Of a stretch of 64,000 bases of DNA, positions 17,261-25,854 are shown in pieces (positions within the stretch are counted from its first letter, which is position 1; every line of letters starts with the position of its first letter). Source of the stretch: Algoriphagus antarcticus (GTDB lineage: Bacteria > Bacteroidota > Bacteroidia > Cytophagales > Cyclobacteriaceae); the NCBI RefSeq assembly GCF_002150685.1, contig NZ_MSSW01000010.1, forward strand, positions 62,001-126,000, given 5' to 3'. The position numbers and the translations under genes were made by a program. The notes under the pieces were generated by a model. It was not told where the DNA came from and ran no database searches. It saw only the letters and a list, made by a program, of their open reading frames with translations.

Positions 17261-18480
17261 TTATTTTTTATTCGGGCAATTCGGCTTACGCCTTCTGCCA
17301 GTTTATCTATTTCTGATTTGGAATTGTAAACAGCAAATGAAGCTCTTACAGTTCCTTCTAGTCCCAATCTTTTCATTAGTGGTTGCGTGCAATGATGGCC
17401 TGTTCTGACGGCGATACCATTCGCGTCCAGCATCATTCCCACATCATAAGGATGCATCGCATTGATGTTAAAAGAAAGTACACTTACTTTTTCTTTGGCT
17501 GTGCCGACAGGGATAAAACCCTTGATTTGCGTCAGTTGCTCATTGGCGTAGGCAAGCAATTCATCTTCATGAGTTCTGATCGCATCTTTGCCTAGTTCGC
17601 TGATAAAATCAATTGCAGATTTAAAAGCGATTACGTCAGCAATATTCGGTGTACCTGCTTCGAATTTGAATGGGATGTCATTGTAGGTAGTTTTCTCAAA
17701 CGTTACCTCTTTGATCATTTCTCCACCACCTTGATAAGGAGGCATAGATTCAAACACTTCTCTCTTTCCGTATAAAATACCCAGACCCGTGGGCCCGTAA
17801 AGCTTGTGTGCAGAAAAAGCAAAGAAATCACAATCCAAATCCTGTACATCTATATGCAAATGACTGGAACTTTGGGCTCCATCCAGAAGTACTTTTGCAC
17901 CAACTGCATGTGCAGCATCAATTATTTTTTTGACAGGATTTATTGTTCCCAGCGCATTTGAAGCGTGGACAATGCTGACTAATTTGGTTTTTGGAGAAAG
18001 CAATTTTTCGAAATCTTCAAAAATAATCTCTCCAGCCTCATTGATTGGTATTACCTTTAAAACAGCGCCTTTTTCTTCGCAGAGCATTTGCCAAGGCACA
18101 ATATTGGAGTGATGCTCCAGTGTAGAAATGATGATTTCGTCACCTTTTTCTACGAACTTTCTCCCAAAAGTAGAAGCTACCAGATTGATGCTTTCTGTAG
18201 TTCCTTTGGTGAAAATCACTTCTGCAGCTTCGCGAGCATTCACAAAATGCTGGATGGCTTCACGGGTTTCTTCAAAATAACGAGTTGCTCGATCTGCTAA
18301 TGCATGAGCTCCCCGGTGAATATTTGAATTATCTTTTTCGTAATAATTCGTCAAAGCATCAAGAACAGACTTCGGCTTTTGCGTCGTAGCGGCATTGTCA
18401 AAATATACCAAAGGCTTACCATGCACTTCTTGGTGAAGTACTGGAAACAAGCCTTTTATTTTTTCTATGTCTAGTCCCAT
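17257..18480 (-). CDS. sufS: Cysteine desulfurase SufS
   Basis: A 407-residue PLP enzyme that releases sulfur from cysteine as a persulfide for Fe-S assembly. The PLP lysine is Lys226 in FSAHKLYGPTG and the active-site cysteine is Cys364 in RTGHHCTQPLMKRLG; both fall at the same numbers as in E. coli SufS. The N-terminal FDNAATTQKP and the IHRGAHALADRAT segments are typical of group II desulfurases. It lies four bases after sufD and overlaps sufE by four bases. Confidence 0.97.
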   Translation of the reverse strand: MGLDIEKIKGLFPVLHQEVHGKPLVYFDNAATTQKPKSVLDALTNYYEKDNSNIHRGAHALADRATRYFEETREAIQHFVNAREAAEVIFTKGTTESINLVASTFGRKFVEKGDEIIISTLEHHSNIVPWQMLCEEKGAVLKVIPINEAGEIIFEDFEKLLSPKTKLVSIVHASNALGTINPVKKIIDAAHAVGAKVLLDGAQSSSHLHIDVQDLDCDFFAFSAHKLYGPTGLGILYGKREVFESMPPYQGGGEMIKEVTFEKTTYNDIPFKFEAGTPNIADVIAFKSAIDFISELGKDAIRTHEDELLAYANEQLTQIKGFIPVGTAKEKVSVLSFNINAMHPYDVGMMLDANGIAVRTGHHCTQPLMKRLGLEGTVRASFAVYNSKSEIDKLAEGVSRIARIKNK

Positions 18481-18484
18481 TTTG

Positions 18485-19753
18485 TTAGAAGTTACTTCCT
18501 AAGCGTCTCTGAACCTGCGCGATGCAATACTCACGGAAACTCTCATCTGTAATATGATCCAATACTTCACCTGCGAATGCATAAAGCAATAAGCCTTTCG
18601 CTTGATCTTTTGCAATACCTCTTGCCTGAAGATAGAATAATGCTTCTTCGTCCAGCTGACCAGTAGTACAGCCGTGAGAACATTTCACATCGTCAGCCCA
18701 GATTTCAAGTTGTGGCTTGGTATTCACCACCGCATCTTCCGAAAGAAGAATATTGTTGTTTTGCTGGAAAGCATTCGTTTTCTGAGCGTCTTGTCTTACA
18801 AAGATTTTCCCATTGAAAACCCCTCTTGAACTGTCTGCCAGAATTCCTTTATAAAGTTCATTGGATTCACTATGAGCTACGGTATGATCCATGTTGGTAT
18901 GATTATCCACGTGAGACTTACCATTCAGCAAATACAAACCGTACATGTTTCCTTCAGAATTACTTCCCAGAATATTTATGCTCAAGTTATTTCTCACCAA
19001 CTCGCCTGAAAGAGAAATGTTCACAGAAGTGAATCTTCCGTCTTTCTGAATATCAGTTTCCGTAGTACTGACTTCGATGGCATTTTTGCCTTCATTCTGG
19101 AGATTGTAACAGCGAATCTGAGTATTCAATCCACCTTTCAATTCCATTACTTTATTGGCAAAATAAGGAGTGTCGCTTAGATTTACACTGTGATTGATAA
19201 ATGTCACCTCTGCAAAGTCCCCAGCTTCAATCCAGACTCTTGGTTGGATCACCTGACCACCATTAGCTTTGAAGAAATTCAACAACAGAATCGGCATTTG
19301 AATTTGAGCCTTTTTCGGGACAGAAATAAAAATTCCACCTTCAAAAGAACTTTGATTCAATGCGCAAAATGGATCTTTCCCTGGCTTGGCAATACTTCCG
19401 ATAGCTGTATCAGCTTTTTCTGAAAGAAGAGCAACTTCCACTCCTTCGATAGTAGATGAAAGTGAGGGCTGAAAATGTCCATTGGCAAATACCAAAACGT
19501 CGCCAGCGTAACCTTCAAATACATTTGCCTTCACCTGATCGGCGGTTACTTCAAAAGCTCCTGCTGGCGCAAAATTTTGAATGCTTTGCTCGAGCTTTTT
19601 CGTAATCGCGGTGAATTTGTATTCTTCTGATTTATTGGTAGGGAATCCTTGGTCTTGGAAAGCTTCCTTTCCTGCAGCGCGGACTTGTTCAAAGCCAGTG
19701 CCTACATTTGCCAACAATTCCACAAGTATATCTTGCTTTATTAGCGTACTCAT
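18485..19753 (-). CDS. sufD: Fe-S cluster assembly protein SufD
   Basis: A 422-residue SufBD-core protein, the partner of SufB in the SufBC2D scaffold. The central right-handed beta-helix core is visible from about residue 110 to 370. The end carries the family motif KPQLEIWADDVKCSHGCTTG and DEEALFYLQARGI, with the conserved Cys and His of the SufB/SufD interface. It lies 22 bases after sufC and four bases before sufS in the operon. Confidence 0.96.
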   Translation of the reverse strand: MSTLIKQDILVELLANVGTGFEQVRAAGKEAFQDQGFPTNKSEEYKFTAITKKLEQSIQNFAPAGAFEVTADQVKANVFEGYAGDVLVFANGHFQPSLSSTIEGVEVALLSEKADTAIGSIAKPGKDPFCALNQSSFEGGIFISVPKKAQIQMPILLLNFFKANGGQVIQPRVWIEAGDFAEVTFINHSVNLSDTPYFANKVMELKGGLNTQIRCYNLQNEGKNAIEVSTTETDIQKDGRFTSVNISLSGELVRNNLSINILGSNSEGNMYGLYLLNGKSHVDNHTNMDHTVAHSESNELYKGILADSSRGVFNGKIFVRQDAQKTNAFQQNNNILLSEDAVVNTKPQLEIWADDVKCSHGCTTGQLDEEALFYLQARGIAKDQAKGLLLYAFAGEVLDHITDESFREYCIAQVQRRLGSNF

Positions 19754-19775
19754 GTGTGATGTTTTAGAATGAAAA

Positions 19776-20540
19776 TCAAACGGTAGCTCTAGAATCGACT
19801 TCGTCTTTGATCCAGTCGTATCCTTTTTCTTCTAGCTCTAATGCAAGCTCTTTACTACCTGATTTTACAATTTGTCCATTGTACAATACGTGTACAAAAT
19901 CAGGAATGATGTAATCCAGTAATCGCTGGTAGTGAGTTACAATGATGGTCGCATTATCTTTTGATTTCAACTGATTCACGCCATTTGATACTATGCGAAG
20001 TGCATCGATGTCCAAACCTGAATCTGTTTCATCCAAAATAGAAAGGGTAGGAGCGAGCATCGCCATTTGGAATATCTCGTTTCTTTTCTTTTCTCCGCCT
20101 GAGAAACCTTCGTTCAAAGCTCTGCTCAAAAGTTTCTGATCCATCTCAACCAGTTTCATCTTCTCTTTCATCAATGTCAAGAACTTTACCGCATCAAGAG
20201 CTTCTTCGCCACGGTATTCTCTTACTTGATTGACTGCAGTTCTCAGGAAGTTAGTCGAGCTGACTCCCGGGATCTCTACTGGATATTGGAATGCAAGAAA
20301 AACACCTTCTCTCGCTCTAACTTCCGGAGAAAGGTCGAGAAGATTTTTTCCTTTGAAAGAAACTTCACCTTCGGTTACTTCATATTCTTCTCTTCCTGCC
20401 AAAACTGAGGCAAGAGTAGATTTACCTGAGCCGTTAGGACCCATGATCGCATGAACTTCTCCTGCTTTCACTTCAAGATTGATACCTCTTAGGATTGGAG
20501 TCCCTTCGATAGAGGCGTGCAAATTTTTTATACTAAGCAT
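19776..20540 (-). CDS. sufC: Fe-S cluster assembly ATPase SufC
   Basis: A 254-residue ABC ATPase of the SufC type. Walker A is GPNGSGKST (about residues 35-43), the signature is [15 protein letters not shown], Walker B is [16 protein letters not shown], and the H-loop is [11 protein letters not shown]. It powers the conformational change of SufBC2D during cluster assembly. A fossil gene separates it from sufB by about 470 bases. Its ATG lies inside the last codons of that fossil, so translation of sufC may once have been coupled to it. Confidence 0.97.
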   Translation of the reverse strand: MLSIKNLHASIEGTPILRGINLEVKAGEVHAIMGPNGSGKSTLASVLAGREEYEVTEGEVSFKGKNLLDLSPEVRAREGVFLAFQYPVEIPGVSSTNFLRTAVNQVREYRGEEALDAVKFLTLMKEKMKLVEMDQKLLSRALNEGFSGGEKKRNEIFQMAMLAPTLSILDETDSGLDIDALRIVSNGVNQLKSKDNATIIVTHYQRLLDYIIPDFVHVLYNGQIVKSGSKELALELEEKGYDWIKDEVDSRATV

Positions 20541-20897
20541 AATTTTAAATTTGACATTTGATATTTGAAATTAGGGAAACTTAAATTTGAGCTTTTAAAC
20601 TTATCCCCTCTAATCTCAGTGTCTTTTAAATACTTTATGAATCCAGAAATAGACTTGCTGATTTCTAAACTTTTCTCCCAGGTCACACAAAGTGTTTCTT
20701 CTGAAATATATTTTCGGTCAAAAGCTCTAAATAATTGAGATCTTGACTTTCCTGCTGAAGCTTCTGCGATACTTAAGAATTGTATGAATTCTCTATTTCC
20801 CTCACGTTAAAATCCTTCAGCGATATTGTCCATGGTAAAACCTGAGCATGAATTAATTTGATTTCTTAGACTGAAATCATTTTGGCAACCATTTTTT
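20528..20897 (-). pseudogene. Dead four-helix-bundle (23S rRNA intervening-sequence, S23 family) protein gene
   Basis: Reading the minus strand in one frame from about 20897 gives FSLRNQINSCSGFTMDNIAE and GF, then an in-frame TAA (20807-20809). It then continues in the same frame as [35 protein letters not shown] and [21 protein letters not shown], to a stop at 20528-20530. This is the consensus of the S23/four-helix-bundle family (family pattern N-I-A-E-G-F-x-R-x-x-N-R-E-F). The front ~25 residues are missing or unreadable and the stop replaces a residue that is normally Glu. It lies between sufB and sufC, in the direction of the operon. Function of the family is unclear; copies are common and often move. 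I judge this copy dead. Confidence 0.75.
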
Positions 20898-21010
20898 AGA
20901 GTTAGTGCAAAAATAATTTTGCAATATTTTCTCGCCTTTTGCCAGATGTCTAAATCTTAGAAGCAAGTGATGGTTGCCATAATCTCAAATCATAAATTTC
21001 AAATCACAAA

Positions 21011-22456
21011 TTATCCTACAGATCCCTCAAGCGTAAGCGCTAGTAATTTCTGTGCTTCGACAGCAAATTCCATTGGCAGTTGATTCAATACCTCTTTGGC
21101 GTATCCATTTACTATCAGTGCAACTGCATCTTCTGTCGCAATACCTCGTTGGTTGCAATAGAAAAGCTGGTCTTCTCCGATCTTCGAAGTAGTAGCTTCA
21201 TGCTCCACTTTGGCAGTAGAATTACTGATATCGATGTATGGGAACGTATGTGCTCCACAACGATCTCCCATTAGCAAGGAATCGCATTGGGAGAAGTTAC
21301 GTGCGTTAGTTGCCCGCTTCATCACCTGTACTTGACCACGGTATGAGTTTTGGGATTTTCCTGCGGAAATACCTTTGGATACAATTCTCGATTTGGTGTT
21401 TTTACCAATGTGAATCATTTTCGTTCCTGTATCTGCTTGCTGGTAGTGATTGGTTACCGCGACAGAATAGAATTCTCCGATGGAATTGTCTCCCTTAAGA
21501 ATACAAGACGGGTACTTCCAAGTTACAGCAGAACCTGTTTCTACTTGTGTCCAGGAAATCTTCGAGAAGTCACCAGCACAAATACCTCGCTTTGTTACAA
21601 AGTTATAAATACCACCTACTCCTTCTTTGCTTCCTGGGAACCAGTTCTGGACAGTAGAATATTTTACTTCTGCATGTGCTCCAGCGTAGATTTCTACTAC
21701 TGCTGCGTGCAACTGATTCTCATCACGTTGTGGCGCAGTACATCCTTCTAGGTAAGAAACGTATGATTCATCTTCAGCTATGATCAGCGTTCTTTCAAAC
21801 TGACCTGTATTTGCTGCATTGATTCGGAAGTAAGTGGAAAGCTCCATTGGGCAACGAACGCCTTTTGGAATATAGCAGAAAGATCCATCTGAGAACACCG
21901 CAGAGTTGAGCGCTGCATAGTAGTTGTCCGTCATCGGAACTACCGAACCCAAATATTTCTTCACCAATTCAGGATGTTCTTTTACGGCTTCGCTAAAAGA
22001 GCAGAACACGATTCCCAATTTGGAAAGTGTGCCTTTGAATGTAGTAGCTACAGAAACGGAATCAAGCACTGCGTCAACAGCTATGCCTTGAAGTCTCTTT
22101 TGCTCATTCAAATTGATTCCTAGTCTCTTATAGATATCAAGCAATTCAGGATCTACTTCATCCAGATTCTTGGGCTTGCTAGCTAGCTTGGGTGCAGAAT
22201 AATACTTAAGTGACTGCAGATCGATTTTTGGATAATGGACATTGGCCCACTTCGGCTCCGACATGGCTTGCCATGACTTGAACGCTTTCAATCTCCAATC
22301 AAGAAGCCATTGCGGTTCTTCCTTCTTAGCTGATATCCATCGAATAGTTTCTTCAGTTAAGCCTACAGGAGCCTCATCGGCTTCGTAGTTTACTGACCAT
22401 CCGTGTTCGTATTCTTTTGATGTTAGTTCTTCTAAAATTTGATTGTCTTTGCTCAT
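21011..22456 (-). CDS. sufB: Fe-S cluster assembly scaffold SufB
   Basis: A 481-residue SufB, first gene of the operon. Family landmarks are [20 protein letters not shown] at the front, [47 protein letters not shown], and the C-terminal [19 protein letters not shown] with the conserved cysteine, then [17 protein letters not shown]. It is the scaffold where the nascent cluster is built with SufC and SufD. A promoter with a perfect -7 element lies 40 bases upstream. Confidence 0.97.
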   Translation of the reverse strand: MSKDNQILEELTSKEYEHGWSVNYEADEAPVGLTEETIRWISAKKEEPQWLLDWRLKAFKSWQAMSEPKWANVHYPKIDLQSLKYYSAPKLASKPKNLDEVDPELLDIYKRLGINLNEQKRLQGIAVDAVLDSVSVATTFKGTLSKLGIVFCSFSEAVKEHPELVKKYLGSVVPMTDNYYAALNSAVFSDGSFCYIPKGVRCPMELSTYFRINAANTGQFERTLIIAEDESYVSYLEGCTAPQRDENQLHAAVVEIYAGAHAEVKYSTVQNWFPGSKEGVGGIYNFVTKRGICAGDFSKISWTQVETGSAVTWKYPSCILKGDNSIGEFYSVAVTNHYQQADTGTKMIHIGKNTKSRIVSKGISAGKSQNSYRGQVQVMKRATNARNFSQCDSLLMGDRCGAHTFPYIDISNSTAKVEHEATTSKIGEDQLFYCNQRGIATEDAVALIVNGYAKEVLNQLPMEFAVEAQKLLALTLEGSVG

Positions 22457-22493
22457 TGTTGCTGAGTTATTTAGACTAATTACATTTTACCTG

Positions 22494-22525
22494 CAAAGGT
22501 ATAAGATATAATGAAAATATTGCGT
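22494..22525 (-). promoter_or_regulatory. Promoter of the suf operon (Bacteroidota-type)
   Basis: On the minus strand, TACCTTTG (22501-22494) fits the -7 consensus TANNTTTG exactly and would start transcription about 30 bases before the sufB ATG. The -33 TTTG is not obvious, which is common in this phylum. Confidence 0.5.
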
Positions 22526-22606
22526 TTCACCCCATTGGATAATTCTATCAAGCATACAAAAGTTGGATAGAAAACCGCTTTTTCATCTATTCTATACCGT
22601 CTTTAC

Positions 22607-22637
22607 AAAAAAAGAGTATTGAAAGTTCAATACTCTT
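22607..22637 (-). terminator. Terminator of the Lrp regulator gene
   Basis: AAGAGTATTGAA and TTCAATACTCTT form a perfect 12-base stem around a two-base centre. The minus strand continues into T7. It lies 52 bases after the regulator's stop. Confidence 0.8.
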
Positions 22638-22688
22638 GAATTTAGATTTGATGTGAAAATCTTTTATTTAGATTTAATCTTAATTGGA

Positions 22689-23162
22689 TTATTTCTCTTT
22701 GTCGAAAAACTGAATCGGTCTGTTAATCGATTCCTCTAAAACTATCAATGTTTCCGTTCTGTCGATTCCTTCTACTTTCTGGATATTATCAAGGACAAAT
22801 CTCAAGTGATTCGTGTCTCTGCAGATGATTTTGGCGAAAATCGAATAATTACCTGTCGTATAGTAAGCACTAACTACTTCGGAAATTGTCTTCAGTTTTT
22901 CTATAACTGTATCATAAAGTGAGCTCTTCTCCAGGTAAATTCCCAAAAATGCCGATATGTCATAGCCAAGTTTCGAAAAATCAATGTTCAGTGTGGCACT
23001 TTTAACGATACCCATATCCTCAAGTTTCTTCATTCGCACGTGTACAGTACCAGAAGAAACAAAGACTTTTTTGGCAATTTCAGTATAGGGAGTCTTAGCA
23101 TCTTCATTTAGAAGCGAAATGATCTTCAAGTCTATGTTATCGATATCTAAAATTTTGTCCAT
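22689..23162 (-). CDS. Lrp/AsnC family transcriptional regulator
   Basis: A 157-residue Lrp-type regulator. The N-terminal winged helix (about 6-60: DLKIISLLNEDAKTPYTEIA ... SSGTVHVRMKKLEDMGIV) is followed by the RAM ligand-binding domain (about 70-150), with VVSAYYTTGNYSIFAKII and the VEGIDRTETLIVLEES region. Such proteins sense amino acids and act as octamers. It is a single gene with its own terminator; the targets cannot be inferred from position, though the two peptidase genes start about 770 bases away on the other strand. Confidence 0.92.
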   Translation of the reverse strand: MDKILDIDNIDLKIISLLNEDAKTPYTEIAKKVFVSSGTVHVRMKKLEDMGIVKSATLNIDFSKLGYDISAFLGIYLEKSSLYDTVIEKLKTISEVVSAYYTTGNYSIFAKIICRDTNHLRFVLDNIQKVEGIDRTETLIVLEESINRPIQFFDKEK

Positions 23163-23279
23163 TTTTATCGAGTGATTTTGGATGATTGTTAATGAATGTG
23201 CCTGTAAATTAGAGATTGTTCAAAATATAGCAAAATTTTTTTTTCAATTTGTAATTAAAAGTAAAATCCACTTACTTTG

Positions 23280-23454
23280 GACTCGATATGAATGTTCAAT
23301 TGAATATTTTGTTCATAGAGTAAAAAGTCGAATTAAAATTTGAGATCATGTGCATTGCCAAATTTTAGTTTAATTTCAACTGAAACTTTTAATCTCTAAA
23401 GTTATATTTGGGTTTATATTCTGAAAAGGGTCTTGCTTTTGGCGAGACTTTTTT
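23280..23454 (+). ncRNA. Candidate small RNA between a promoter-like site and a terminator
   Basis: TTTG (23248-23251), 21 bases, then TACTTTG (23273-23279) resembles a Bacteroidota promoter one base short of the ideal -7. About 150-175 bases downstream stands a clear hairpin with T6. The region between has no good open frame, so a short untranslated transcript is possible. No known RNA family is recognised. Confidence 0.25.
23430..23454 (+). terminator. Orphan rho-independent terminator
   Basis: GTCTTGC and GCGAGAC pair over seven positions (one G-U) around a TTTTG loop and are followed by T6 on the plus strand. No plus-strand gene precedes it within the intergenic region. Confidence 0.65.
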
Positions 23455-23875
23455 GTTTCCTAGCCAGAATTTTTTTCAAAATATTGTTTCTAAAAATTTT
23501 TGGACGGTTTGTTTTTATACATCGTCCCATTTGCTACAACCGAAAATAACTTGCTCAAAAATTTCAATTTTCATTGAATAGGGTCCCAAAACACGCCGCT
23601 GACCTAGTCGACAGCTACTCTTCTTTTTTTTCTCAGAAAAAAATGGCAAAAATTCAAGGAGTAAAAGTTTTACTTCGACTGAATTCTATGGGAAGATTGA
23701 GTGGTTTTTAAGTGCTGAGCGATGTGGATTAAGGTTTGAAGGGCGCGGATCGATTTTGTGTTTAGAAAATTGCTTGATTATAATCCAGTGACTGAAAATG
23801 AAACTGATGATATGGGAACCATCGAGTTAGTAGTCTAAAAGCAGTAAGCCGATTTTTTCGATTTTTTTTAAGCGG

Positions 23876-23908
23876 TTGGGTATTGGTGGAATGTGGTTTT
23901 TATTTTTG
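23876..23908 (+). promoter_or_regulatory. Promoter of the M14/S9 peptidase pair
   Basis: TATTTTTG (23901-23908) matches TANNTTTG exactly; TTG at 23876-23878 is a possible -33 element 22 bases upstream. Transcription would begin about 18 bases before ATG 23932. Confidence 0.5.
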
Positions 23909-23931
23909 ATGACTTTATAAACGCCAATTCC

Positions 23932-25851
23932 ATGAAAAAAACACTTATAATGATTTCATTGTCGCTCATCTACGGAGTGGGAATGGCTCAAGTTAAGACT
24001 TTCGGAGATCAAAAGATTTTTACTGAAAGTGACTCTGCAGCCAAATTCCATACGGTTTCTGGAGAGCGACATGGTTCCTCCTTTTTTAAGAAACATGAAT
24101 TTCCAGAGGTGGAATACATCCCAACTGATCAGTTAACTTTTGACAAATACCATACAGTAGATGTCATGTATCATTGGTATGAAGTCTGGGCTAAGCAATA
24201 TCCTGACATTGTAGACCTCTATGAAATTGCCAGGTCCTTTGAAGGCAGGCCGATTTTACAGATGACCATTACCAATAAGAAAACAGGGAAGGATACTGAT
24301 AAACCTGCCGCATACTTTGAAGGAGGAAGACATTCCGGAGAAATTACCGGAAGTGAATCTTTACTGTGGCTCACACAGCATTTGCTTGAGAATTATGGCA
24401 AGGATTCAGAGATCACGCACTTAATAGATAGTAAGGCAATTTATTTGAGACCTCAGAATAATCCAGATGGATCAAATTTATATCTATTTACTGCACAAGC
24501 TAATAGAAGCACAGTCAAACCTCATGATAACGACAGAGATGGATTATTTGATGAAGATTCAGGAGAAGATTTGGATGGTGATGGCATACTTTATCAGCTT
24601 AGAAAAAAAGCAACTACGCCTGAGGAACTTGAAAAAGCAGATTACATAATTGACCCTGAACATCCTTCAGGAAAGTTAATGAAAAGAGTATTTCCTGGAA
24701 AAGGTGAGTATTTGATGTATTCTGAGGGCATTGATAACGATGGTGATGGCGATTATAATGAAGATGGAATAGGTGGGCTGGATCTTCATAGAAATTATCC
24801 TGAAAACTGGCGGCCAGATACCGGTGGTGATTTGACTGGACGGGGATATACTCAAAACGGAGCAGGCGAATTCCCAATGAGTGAGATAGAATCAAAATCT
24901 ACAGTCATGTGGATGCTGACTCATCCGAATATTTCTGTAGTAAACTCTATGGATACTCGCGTTCCAATGCACCTAAGAGCACCTTCCACTTCCAAATCAG
25001 AAGAACGAATGTATCCTTCTGACTTGGCTATTTATAAGGAAATGGATCAATTGGGGCTCTCTTTTACGGGGTATCCGTGGGCAGGTGATGTATATGAGAC
25101 TTATGCCACTAGGTATAAGGTTGATAGAATGACTGGTGACCCTTTGAAGCCATCTCCACTATTCGGTCATGGGCCAGATTTCGGATACTTCTATTATGGA
25201 TCTATTTGGTATGGAGATGAGCTATGGAATAATGGTGCAATGAAGGATTACAATGAGGACGGTATTTACGATGATTACGATGCCTTGATGTGGGATGAGG
25301 AAGCAAATGAGGGTAATGGTTTTAAATCATGGACTCCAATGACGCATCCTACGCTGGGTGAAGTGGAGATTGGAGGATTTCATCCTAAGTTTTTTGGACA
25401 AAATGGGCCAACATGGCAATTGGAGAATTGGGCTAAAAAGCAAGCTCAGTTTAACCTGGCAATGGCTAAAAAACTTCCTGAACTTAAAGTTGAAAATGTA
25501 ACGGTCAAAAAAATCTCTGATGGTGAATTTGAAATAGCACTTTCATGGAAAAATATAGGTGGACTTCCAGTGGCTCTTGAGCAGGCCAAATTGGTTAAAA
25601 TTGTTCAAGAGGATAGGGTTTCATTGATTTTTGATAAGGAACTGACCAAAGGGTACGAGGAAGCAAAAGTTAAAATTGTGAGCCCTGAGTTGTATGACAA
25701 GACGATTTATGCTGGCTACACAGGACTTGGAGAAACGAAGTCGGCCACTTTCAAAGTACAGGTAGAAGGAAATGAGGAGATAAAAGGAAAAATCAAGTTG
25801 TCATCGACTAGAGGAGGGCTTTTTGAGCAAGAATTCATTATTAATAAATAG
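23932..25851 (+). CDS. Secreted M14 family zinc carboxypeptidase-like protein
   Basis: The start is placed at ATG 23932, which gives a signal peptide (MKKTLIMISLSLIYGVGMAQ); the frame extends upstream to 23893 without a better start. The 639-residue product has an M14 domain. Its first zinc-binding pair is His134/Glu137 in GGRHSGEITGSESLLWL, followed by LRPQNNPDGSNLY and GLDLHRNYPENW. The third ligand position, usually His in a T-Y-G-G context, reads NSMDTRVPMHLR, with Asp341 in its place and His347 nearby. Asp-rich calcium-loop-like inserts occur at about 199-216, 268-280 and again near 440-460. The C-terminal ~110 residues form a beta-sandwich-like module. It is four bases upstream of an S9 peptidase, so together they probably degrade peptides outside the cytoplasm. 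Confidence 0.85.
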   Translation: MKKTLIMISLSLIYGVGMAQVKTFGDQKIFTESDSAAKFHTVSGERHGSSFFKKHEFPEVEYIPTDQLTFDKYHTVDVMYHWYEVWAKQYPDIVDLYEIARSFEGRPILQMTITNKKTGKDTDKPAAYFEGGRHSGEITGSESLLWLTQHLLENYGKDSEITHLIDSKAIYLRPQNNPDGSNLYLFTAQANRSTVKPHDNDRDGLFDEDSGEDLDGDGILYQLRKKATTPEELEKADYIIDPEHPSGKLMKRVFPGKGEYLMYSEGIDNDGDGDYNEDGIGGLDLHRNYPENWRPDTGGDLTGRGYTQNGAGEFPMSEIESKSTVMWMLTHPNISVVNSMDTRVPMHLRAPSTSKSEERMYPSDLAIYKEMDQLGLSFTGYPWAGDVYETYATRYKVDRMTGDPLKPSPLFGHGPDFGYFYYGSIWYGDELWNNGAMKDYNEDGIYDDYDALMWDEEANEGNGFKSWTPMTHPTLGEVEIGGFHPKFFGQNGPTWQLENWAKKQAQFNLAMAKKLPELKVENVTVKKISDGEFEIALSWKNIGGLPVALEQAKLVKIVQEDRVSLIFDKELTKGYEEAKVKIVSPELYDKTIYAGYTGLGETKSATFKVQVEGNEEIKGKIKLSSTRGGLFEQEFIINK

Positions 25852-25854
25852 CAT

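Larger units (their letters stand above)
23163..23931. other. Long gene-free stretch between the Lrp regulator and the M14 peptidase
   Basis: AT-rich, with no open frame that looks like a protein. It holds a possible promoter (23248-23279), an intrinsic terminator (23430-23454) and the promoter of the peptidase genes (about 23876-23908). The part from about 23460 to 23870 shows nothing I can name. Confidence 0.5.

Noticed and set aside
20541-21010. rRNA intervening sequence or rRNA fragment near the S23 remnant
   Set aside because: Only the protein gene remnant is recognisable; no rRNA-like sequence flanks it.
23932-25851. Type IX secretion C-terminal domain on the M14 peptidase
   Set aside because: The C-terminus (ending QEFIINK) lacks the conserved pattern of such domains.
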